NCBI GenBank assembly: GCA_944388765.1
Contig: CALXKA010000005.1
Span: forward strand, 1-50,359
From: an uncultured Clostridia bacterium
GTDB taxonomy: Bacteria > Bacillota > Clostridia > TANB77 > CAG-508
Length of the DNA: 50,359 nucleotides
Reading direction: 5' to 3'
Shown here: in pieces, positions 43,575 to 50,359 of the stretch
Numbering within the stretch: position 1 is the first letter of the stretch
How the letters are laid out: the number at the start of each line of letters is the position of its first letter
Position numbers and translations under genes: made by a program
The notes under the pieces: model-generated
What the model was told of the DNA's origin: nothing
Database searches by the model: none
The model's input: only the letters and a program-made list of their open reading frames with translations

Positions 43575-46500
43575 TTATTCTATGCTTTTTAAACTTTCTA
43601 TCATATCTATTTTCTTTAATGCAAAATATGTAAAAATATTTACTATTACTGTAAATAGTACAGTTATTAATATAGCATATAAATAACTTATCGGATGTAT
43701 TATTTTACTAAATCTAAGCATATCTATTTCACAAGTTCCTATTATAAAGTAATTTAGAAAATATCCACCTATTAATCCAAATAATATTCCTATAATTGTT
43801 AATAAAATAGTTTCTCTTGTAACATATGAATAGACTTCTTTATCATAAAATCCTAATACTTTAATTGTTGCTAGCTCTCTTATTCTTTCACTTATATTTA
43901 CATTTGATAAATTATACAATACTGCAAAGGCAAGCAACCCTGCTGATACTATTAATACTACAACTACATAATTTAAAGATTCCATTGTAGTATTCATTAC
44001 TTCTTCAACACTTGAATTCATACTAAGTGATGCTACTTCATTTTGGTTCATTATTTCTGTTGCAAGATTTTCTTCTTGTTCATCATTCATTTCCACATTT
44101 TTTGTTAATATTGCATTTGTATCATATTGTGTTTGATATAATTCTTCATATGTTTCTTTTGTCATATATGCATAGTGATATACATAGTTTTCCGTTACAT
44201 TTGATATTACTATTTGTTTTTCTTCATCTCCGTTTTTTAATGTTATAGTATCTCCTTGCTTTACCCCTAAAAGTTGTGCAAGTTTATCTGTAATACAAAT
44301 CTGTCCTTTTTGTAATTCTATTTTTTCTTTATTATATATACTAATTAAGCTAATCATTTTTTCTAATTCTTCTTGATTTTTAGGCACTATTATTTGTACA
44401 TCTTCTTCATTTTCACTACTAATGGCTGTACTTGTTGTCATATATGTCTCTAATGTATCTTCTATTTCTTGTTTTTTGGTCAATTCATCTATATATTGTT
44501 GTTTTTGTTTTTCATCTAGCCCATCTTTCAAATTAATTTGCATATCATATTTAAATATTTTTCCATATTGATTTGGCATTAAACTTCCTATTGAATCTTT
44601 TAGTCCAAACCCTGCAAGTATTAATGATGTGCAACCAAGTATTCCTATTATTGTCATCATAAATCTTTTCTTATATCTAAATATATTTCTTATTGTTACT
44701 TTTTGACTAAAACTTAATCTCTTCCATATAAAATTTATTCTTTCTAATAAAACTCTTTTTCCCATTTTAGGAGCTTTCGGTCTCATTAATATAGCTGGCT
44801 CCTGCCTTAGTTCTTTTACACTTGAATAAATTGTTGCTCCTATTATACATGCACATATTATTACTAATCCTGCCCCACTATATTCCCAATTAAAACTAAT
44901 CAAAAACTCTGGTATTTGGTATACAACTTCATACATTCTCCATATAAGTGATGGAATTAATATAAATCCTACATTCATTCCTAGTAAACCACCTATAATA
45001 CAAGCCAAACTTGAATACATTACATATTTACTTGCTATTTGTATTTTGTTATATCCTAATGCTTTCAATGTTCCTATTTGTGTTCTTTGCTCTTCAACCA
45101 TCCTTGTCATTGATGTTAATGATATTAAAACTGCAACCAAGAAAAATACTACTGGAAATACTCTTCCTATATTTTTTACACTTTCTTTATCTTGTACAAA
45201 ACTTGAATATCCAGTATTTGCGTATCTATCTAATATATACCACTCCGGATTTTCTATTTCTGCTATTTTTTCTCTTGCATCAATTAATTTACTTTCTGCC
45301 TCTTGCAATTGTTGCTCTGCTTCTTGTTTTTGTGCATCTAACTCTTGTTGTCCTTGTTGTAATTTTATTTTAGCCTGTTCTATTTGCCTTTTTGCCTCTT
45401 CTAACTGCGCATTTGTATTACTTTCTTCCGTATTTAATTGCTTTTCTTGTGATGAAAGTTGTGTTTTTGCACTTTGTATTTTGCTTTCTGCTTGCTTTAT
45501 TTGTGAATTTGCTTCATTTATTCCTTTTTCTATTTCAGTTATTCCCGAATTTATTGATTCAATTGTATTATTTATAATTTGTATTTGACTTTCTAAGTTT
45601 TGCTTCTTACTTTCTAACTCTTTACGAGCTTCATCATCTAACTCTCCATTTTGCAACTGTGCTACTATCTGGTTATATGTACTTTGTAAGCTTTCCAATT
45701 GAGTATTTAAGGTATTCTTTTGCTCTACTAAACTTTGTCTTTGTGATTCTAATTGTGAAATTTGACTATCTACCTCTTGTTTCTTTGTTTGCAATGCTTT
45801 TTCATTAGCTTGAATTTCTTGTTTAGCTGATGTTATTTGCTTTTTGGCATTTGCAAATTCAACTTCTGCTTTTTGTTCATTTTCTTTAATCTCTGCTTCA
45901 TTGTTTTCAATTTCTATTTTTCCATCATCTATTTCTTTTTGTGCATCTGCAATTTTTTGATCTGCTTCCTGTTTTTGTTTATCAAATTCTGCTTGTGCAT
46001 CATTTACTTTATTTGTTGCTTTTTCTACCAGTTCATTATGTCTTGCATTTTCCCTTTCCCCTTTTATTTCTTCTATTTTATCTTTTACTTCATTTACACA
46101 ATCTTCATATTTTGAACTAGCTGTTTGATATTTATTTACATCTTTAAGTGTTACATATATATTTGTATATGTATCTTTTGCTTGTATATTATCTTTTGAT
46201 ACATATATATAGTAATCAATTCTCCCATCACCTAATGTGCTATTTCCTCTTTCATTTGAAATATATAATGGGCTTTTTACTGTTCCTACTATTTTTAATT
46301 CTTTATTATATAAATATTCTACATCTTCTCCATCGTCATTTTGCATATTTTCAATTTCAATTGTTATTGTATCTCCAATTGCTTTATTATTTTGTTCCAG
46401 AAAATTTTCTTCTACTACACATTCATTCGCATTTTGTGGTAACTGTCCCTCTATTAATAAAGGTTTATTAAGTTCATCTATACATAAAACTTTTGTAATT

Positions 46501-46805
46501 ATCTCCTTATTGTCTATTTCTAATTTTCCCTCTGTTTCGTATGTTCCCTCTACTATATCCACACCATCAATCTTTTTTATTGCTTCTATATCATTTTGTG
46601 TTAATCCTAATGTTGATATAACTTGCAAGTCATACATCTTTTGATCTTTATAATACGTATCTACTGAATCTACCATATCCGGGGAAGTGGCTCTTATTCC
46701 TGCAAAAAAGCCAACTCCTAAAAATGCCATTAATAAAAGAGATAAAAATCTTTTATAATTATTTTTTATTTCTTTTATACTATCTTTTAATAAAGCTTTT
46801 TTCAT
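43575..46805 (-). CDS. ABC transporter permease, FtsX/MacB type with long coiled coil
   Basis: 1076 residues. First helix at about 17-37 (FLSLLLMAFLGVGFFAGIRA), an outer MacB-like domain, then a Q/E/K-rich coiled coil (about residues 250-525) with many short repeats (KQEADQKIADAQKEI, SQISQLESQRQSL). The first FtsX group of helices follows at about 545-665, a further helix at 715, a second outer domain and the last FtsX group at 945-1070. This is the layout of large Gram-positive permeases that act on envelope substrates or peptides rather than import. The start at 46803-46805 follows GGAGGTGGC. The partner ATPase is just upstream. Confidence 0.9.
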   Translation of the reverse strand: MKKALLKDSIKEIKNNYKRFLSLLLMAFLGVGFFAGIRATSPDMVDSVDTYYKDQKMYDLQVISTLGLTQNDIEAIKKIDGVDIVEGTYETEGKLEIDNKEIITKVLCIDELNKPLLIEGQLPQNANECVVEENFLEQNNKAIGDTITIEIENMQNDDGEDVEYLYNKELKIVGTVKSPLYISNERGNSTLGDGRIDYYIYVSKDNIQAKDTYTNIYVTLKDVNKYQTASSKYEDCVNEVKDKIEEIKGERENARHNELVEKATNKVNDAQAEFDKQKQEADQKIADAQKEIDDGKIEIENNEAEIKENEQKAEVEFANAKKQITSAKQEIQANEKALQTKKQEVDSQISQLESQRQSLVEQKNTLNTQLESLQSTYNQIVAQLQNGELDDEARKELESKKQNLESQIQIINNTIESINSGITEIEKGINEANSQIKQAESKIQSAKTQLSSQEKQLNTEESNTNAQLEEAKRQIEQAKIKLQQGQQELDAQKQEAEQQLQEAESKLIDAREKIAEIENPEWYILDRYANTGYSSFVQDKESVKNIGRVFPVVFFLVAVLISLTSMTRMVEEQRTQIGTLKALGYNKIQIASKYVMYSSLACIIGGLLGMNVGFILIPSLIWRMYEVVYQIPEFLISFNWEYSGAGLVIICACIIGATIYSSVKELRQEPAILMRPKAPKMGKRVLLERINFIWKRLSFSQKVTIRNIFRYKKRFMMTIIGILGCTSLILAGFGLKDSIGSLMPNQYGKIFKYDMQINLKDGLDEKQKQQYIDELTKKQEIEDTLETYMTTSTAISSENEEDVQIIVPKNQEELEKMISLISIYNKEKIELQKGQICITDKLAQLLGVKQGDTITLKNGDEEKQIVISNVTENYVYHYAYMTKETYEELYQTQYDTNAILTKNVEMNDEQEENLATEIMNQNEVASLSMNSSVEEVMNTTMESLNYVVVVLIVSAGLLAFAVLYNLSNVNISERIRELATIKVLGFYDKEVYSYVTRETILLTIIGILFGLIGGYFLNYFIIGTCEIDMLRFSKIIHPISYLYAILITVLFTVIVNIFTYFALKKIDMIESLKSIE

Positions 46806-46844
46806 AATTGCCACCTCCTTTGTATTACATTTGCATCAATTTCA

Positions 46845-47546
46845 CTACCACTCTATTTCATCTATTGGTTTTGGATTTTGATTATATTCTACTTTTTCTG
46901 CTGTTCCATTTTTAAAATGTATTACTTTATGTGCCATGGGAGCTATTGCACTATTATGTGTTATTATTATTACTGTCATATTTTCCTTTTTACTTGTATC
47001 TTGAAGTAATTTTAATATTTGTTTTCCTGTCTTATAGTCTAATGCTCCTGTTGGCTCATCACATAATAATAGTTTTGGATTTTTCGCTATTGCTCTTGCA
47101 ATTGCAACTCTTTGTTGTTCACCTCCTGATAGCTGAGATGGGAAATTATTCATCCTGTCTTTTAACCCTACTTTTTCTAAAACTTCTTCTACATCTAATG
47201 AATCTTTACATATTTGTGTTGCTAATTCCACATTTTCTTTTGCCGTTAGATTTTGAACTAAATTATAAAATTGAAATACAAAACCAATCTCTTCCCTTCT
47301 ATATTGAATTAATTGCTTATTCTTTAATCTAGTTACTTCTTTATTATCTACTATTACTTTTCCAGAAGTTGCTGTATCCATTCCTCCTAATATATTTAGA
47401 GCTGTTGTTTTTCCAGCTCCTGATGGTCCAACTATTACAACTAATTCGCCTTCTTCTATTTTAAAATTTGTATTATTTAATGCATTAATTACTATTTCTC
47501 CCATTTTATATTGTTTACACACATCTTTAAATTCTATATATGACAT
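46845..47546 (-). CDS. ABC transporter ATP-binding protein (MacB/LolD type)
   Basis: 233 residues. Walker [18 protein letters not shown]-loop [18 protein letters not shown], signature [20 protein letters not shown], Walker [13 protein letters not shown] and H-loop [11 protein letters not shown]. It powers the FtsX-type permease encoded 39 bases downstream. A -10-like TATACT is visible upstream of it. Confidence 0.95.
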   Translation of the reverse strand: MSYIEFKDVCKQYKMGEIVINALNNTNFKIEEGELVVIVGPSGAGKTTALNILGGMDTATSGKVIVDNKEVTRLKNKQLIQYRREEIGFVFQFYNLVQNLTAKENVELATQICKDSLDVEEVLEKVGLKDRMNNFPSQLSGGEQQRVAIARAIAKNPKLLLCDEPTGALDYKTGKQILKLLQDTSKKENMTVIIITHNSAIAPMAHKVIHFKNGTAEKVEYNQNPKPIDEIEW

Positions 47547-47659
47547 GGAATCACTTCCTTTTTTTGTTACTTTTTTCTAAGTATATCATATCAATATTTC
47601 ACATTCTAGTTGTTTTTATTAATTTTAAGAAATTTCACAATTTATTCATAATTATATTT

Positions 47660-48616
47660 CTATTTAGATGTAATTACATTTAATTCTGTTCCATTAGAAA
47701 TTATTTCTATTGTCCCTTTTTCATCTGTTCTATATATTGTTGATCTAATTTTTTCTAGCTTTTGTATAGTTTCAGTATTTGGATGTCCATAATCATTATC
47801 TTTTCCTACTGAAATAACTGAAATTTGAGGCTGTATTTGATTTAAAAACTGTTCTGATGAACTTGTGTTAGAGCCATGATGTCCTACTTTCAACACATCT
47901 ACTTTTGGCCAATTTATAGTTTCTTCATTTTGAGTTTCTGCATCTCCGGTAAAAAGAAATGTATTATTTCCAAAAGTTACTCTTATTACTATTGATGCTA
48001 AATTTAAATTATTTTTATCTAAAATACTATCTGTCATTATCTCACACTCTGCTTTTCCTAAATTGAATTTGTCTCCTTTTTTAGGAACACTTATATTTAG
48101 TCCTTTATTTTCTATTGCTGTTAATACATCTTCATATGTTTTGGTATTTGTAGTTATATTAGGCATGTATATTGTTCCTATATCAAATTCATTTATGACA
48201 TTATCAAGTCCTCCTATGTGATCTTCATGTGGATGTGTTCCAACTACATATTCTAAATTATTTATCCCTTTATCCTTTATATATTGTACAACATCTTTTC
48301 CATCCCCATTATTTCCTGCATCTATTAGCATTGCTGTATCTTCTGTTCGTAATAAAATACTATCTGCTTGACCTACATCAATATAGTCTACTATTAGTTG
48401 TTCTCCATTTATTATATTATTCTTCGCTTCTTGACTTGATACATTATTATTGCTATTATTTACAATATTTTGTTCTACACTTAAATTTACTCCTGTTATT
48501 TTACTTATTGTATTTATTGTTTCAGGATTTGCTCCTAATACTATTAAAGCTAATATTATAATTGTTGTTATTATTCCTACTATTTTCTTATTTTTTACTT
48601 TTGTTCTCTTTCCCAT
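47660..48616 (-). CDS. ComEC/Rec2-like metallo-beta-lactamase hydrolase, membrane anchored
   Basis: 318 residues. N-terminal helix at about 12-29 (VGIITTIIILALIVLGAN), a short linker, then a metallo-beta-lactamase domain like the C-terminal part of ComEC: VDYIDVGQADSILL, MLIDAGNNGDG, GTHPHEDHIGGLD, FLFTGDAETQNE, VLKVGHHGSNTSSSEQFL and VGKDNDYGHPN. Stand-alone forms are common in Clostridia and may be secreted nucleases or phosphodiesterases; the competence channel itself is absent here. Monocistronic. Confidence 0.88.
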   Translation of the reverse strand: MGKRTKVKNKKIVGIITTIIILALIVLGANPETINTISKITGVNLSVEQNIVNNSNNNVSSQEAKNNIINGEQLIVDYIDVGQADSILLRTEDTAMLIDAGNNGDGKDVVQYIKDKGINNLEYVVGTHPHEDHIGGLDNVINEFDIGTIYMPNITTNTKTYEDVLTAIENKGLNISVPKKGDKFNLGKAECEIMTDSILDKNNLNLASIVIRVTFGNNTFLFTGDAETQNEETINWPKVDVLKVGHHGSNTSSSEQFLNQIQPQISVISVGKDNDYGHPNTETIQKLEKIRSTIYRTDEKGTIEIISNGTELNVITSK

Positions 48617-48799
48617 CTTATGTTACATCTCCTATCTCTATAAATGAACAGATTATCTCTCGATATCTCCATTTATCTTAATTTTTTATTTTATATTAAT
48701 AAATTTAATAACATCTTTAATAAACACACTAAAAAGTGTACATTATACTTTTTTTGTTTAGTTGAATTTACCTAGAATCTTTCTTTACCATTAACCCTA

Positions 48800-48945
48800 T
48801 CTTTTCTCTCTGGATCTGAATATATCAGTCCTTACCATCCTTCGTTCAATGTATAAAGATAAAGTGACATGGCATTTATGCTTAAATACTGGCTCATTTA
48901 AGGCCTTATGGAGATGACACTCCTCATGCCACTTTTATCTAGCTA
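48800..48945 (-). ncRNA. Structured RNA candidate next to the IS110 transposase
   Basis: Between the ComEC-like gene and the transposase lie about 340 non-coding bases. The part nearest the transposase is less AT-rich and folds well. An outer stem pairs 48857-48874 with 48927-48940 (AGATAAA/TTTATCT, GTG/CAC, GGCA/TGCC), enclosing hairpins at 48880-48904 and 48910-48923; a third hairpin is at 48812-48831. IS110-family elements encode bridge RNAs in their non-coding ends (downstream of the transposase in the IS1111 group), so this is a bridge-RNA or subterminal-end candidate. The part 48617-48799 shows nothing I can name. Confidence 0.4.
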
Positions 48946-48957
48946 ATTTTATTATAT

Positions 48958-50241
48958 TTATGCTACTTTTAGTTGTTCTAATCTTTCTTGTGTAAACACT
49001 CTCGTAGCTTTGTATTCTTCATTTTTTGTTACTACTGCATATATTATCTGTAATATCTTTCCTATTACTGCCACTATCGCTTGTTTTTTCTTTAATTGAT
49101 TTTCTTTTCTAGTTGTTAAGTATTTGTATAACTCTTTTATTTCTTCATTCTTATTTATCATTGTAAATCCCATTCTATACAATATACTTCTTAACAGACT
49201 TCTTCCTCTTTTTGATATTGTTGTCTTTCCTTTATGATTTCCTGAACTGCTTTCTACCAGATTTAATCCTGCATATCTTCTTATTTGTTCATAACTATCA
49301 AATCTATTTATATCTCCTACTTCTCCTACAAATGTTGCTGCACTTACTATTCCTATTCCTTGTATACTTATTAAATTTTCATAAAATCCTGTTTCTTTTA
49401 ATTGTCTTTCTAACTCTTGTTCTGTCATTTTTATTTGCTTTTCTATCAACTTCGCTTCTTCTATATACATGTTTAATTGCAATCTTGCTCCTTTTACTCC
49501 TTCTGTTACCCCTATACTTTCTTTTGCCAATTCATATATCTTTTCTACTTGCTTTTTACTATATCCTCTTTTGACTGTCTCTCTTATATGTTTTAGTAAT
49601 CCTTCTTTTCCTAAGATTTTTATATCTTCTGGAAATGGACATTCTTTTAGTATCTCCTCTGAGGTTCTACTAAATATTTGTTTAAATACTTTTGTGTACT
49701 CTGGAAAATATTCATCCATTGTTGCTATTAGTCTATTCTTTACTGCATTTCGTTTTCTTACTATTTCTGCTCTTGTATTTGATAGGTTTCTTAATTCTGC
49801 CCATACTCCTTCTGGTAAATATGGTTCAAAAAATCTTGCATCCTTTATTAGTCTTGCTATTGTCATACAGTCCTTTTTATCACTCTTTGTCTGGCAATTA
49901 TCATCAAACTCTTTTGAGTTTTTCACATGATATGGGTTTACTGTTACTACTTTTATCCATTCTTTTTTCTTTAAATATCTCGCACATGATTTCCAGTAAT
50001 GTCCTGTTGGCTCCATTCCTATTATCGCTTTTTTTAAATTTAACATTGTTAATACATTTTTTACTGTTTCTACTAGACTTTCAAATCCTTTTTTGTTATT
50101 ATTAAAAGAGAAAGATTTTTTTATTTCTTTCCCATTTGGTAGGATTATTCCTGCCCAATGTACATTTTTTGCTATGTCTATTCCTACGATTGCATCTGTG
50201 TTTTCAATAGCATCAAATTTTAAATTTTGTGATTTAGTCAT
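48958..50241 (-). mobile_element. IS110-family transposase
   Basis: 427 residues. The N-terminal RuvC-like DEDD domain has VGIDIAKNVHWAGI, IIGMEPTGHYWKS and CQTKSDKKDCMTIARLI. The C-terminal Transposase_20 domain has LISIQGIGIVSAATFVGEVG, IRRYAGLN and GKTTISKRGRSLLRSILYRMG with the serine used in catalysis. The frame is intact, so the element may be active. The ATG at 50239-50241 follows GGAGGTAAGAATA; a TTG at 50256 is the alternative. Element boundaries cannot be placed because the upstream end may leave the window. Confidence 0.93.
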
Positions 50242-50299
50242 TATTCTTACCTCCAATATATTAATTTCATAGACTTTTGTGTTTGTTGTCTATATTGAA

Positions 50300-50329
50300 A
50301 TTATATATTAGGGGGTTTTTTGTTGTCAA
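50300..50329 (-). promoter_or_regulatory. Promoter of the IS110 transposase
   Basis: Minus-strand TTGACA (50324-50329), 18 bases including CCCCC, then TATAAT (50300-50305): consensus boxes. The leader then holds a small ATAGAC / GTCTAT hairpin before the ribosome binding site. Confidence 0.7.
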
Positions 50330-50359
50330 AGTTCATTTTTCATTTATTACAGGATGCTT

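Noticed and set aside
46805..47546. Bacitracin-type (BceAB) resistance transporter
   Set aside because: The permease has a long coiled coil and two FtsX groups but not the ten-helix BceB layout, and no BceRS two-component genes are adjacent.

Overview
The window is very AT-rich DNA from a Gram-positive bacterium, most likely an uncultivated gut Clostridia species (Bacillota). The basis is DivIVA and SepF division genes, a SipW-type signal peptidase, SecD/SecF, ECF sigma factors, the clostridial GGGtGRT/NifU-like pair, AGGAGG ribosome binding sites with several TTG and GTG starts, and short A/T-rich terminators. Almost every gene is on the minus strand, so transcription runs from high to low coordinates; the one clear plus-strand gene is at 41202-42524.

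Layout by position. 1-68: tRNA-Gly(TCC). 141-1026: NAD(P)HX dehydratase. 1095-5673: two ECF sigma systems, one with a zinc-finger anti-sigma and one with a sigma factor tethered to the membrane, plus PepSY-like exported proteins. 5764-7806: GGGtGRT protein, MazG-like protein and NifU-like scaffold. 7975-8658: orphan YezG-type immunity protein. 8666-16265: glycolytic genes gpmI, tpiA, pgk and gapA, interleaved with two NUDIX genes, a guanylate-kinase-like gene and a pilin-like gene. 16385-19332: four cassettes with one shared membrane/stalk N-terminus and C-terminal domains that resemble phage tail domains. 19368-22998: GH15 glucoamylase and beta-CASP nuclease. 23048-32488: coiled-coil protein, ftsK, rsmD, divIVA, sepF, HlyD-like, miaA. 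32539-37767: membrane protein, mutL, secF-like, secD. 37819-38478: HD protein. 38650-42524: a TasA/camelysin-like fibre locus with its own signal peptidase and a divergent Ig/ChW-like surface protein. 42521-48616: TIGR04086 protein, biotin ligase, MacB/FtsX-type ABC transporter, ComEC-like hydrolase. 48800-50359: an IS110-family element with a structured RNA candidate.

The main observation is a recurring decoding anomaly. Five genes (nnrD, rsmD, secD and two TasA-like surface genes) are each interrupted by one extra base with the same signature. A C sits directly before a GGA or GGT glycine codon, so the zero frame presents the codon CGG, and skipping the C restores the full-length conserved protein. 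My by-eye scan of the coding strands found roughly fifty CGG trinucleotides in the two wrong phases. In phase I found only six: these five sites and one codon in a compositionally atypical gene at 28493-29011. The inference is that CGG is an unassigned or starved codon here and that ribosomes shift +1 to read GGN as Gly. A sequence-specific sequencing error is the main alternative. Other notable features are terminators that contain the next gene's promoter around the glycolytic genes, the pilin-like/phage-tail chimeras, and a sigma factor and sensor domain split by one in-frame TGA.
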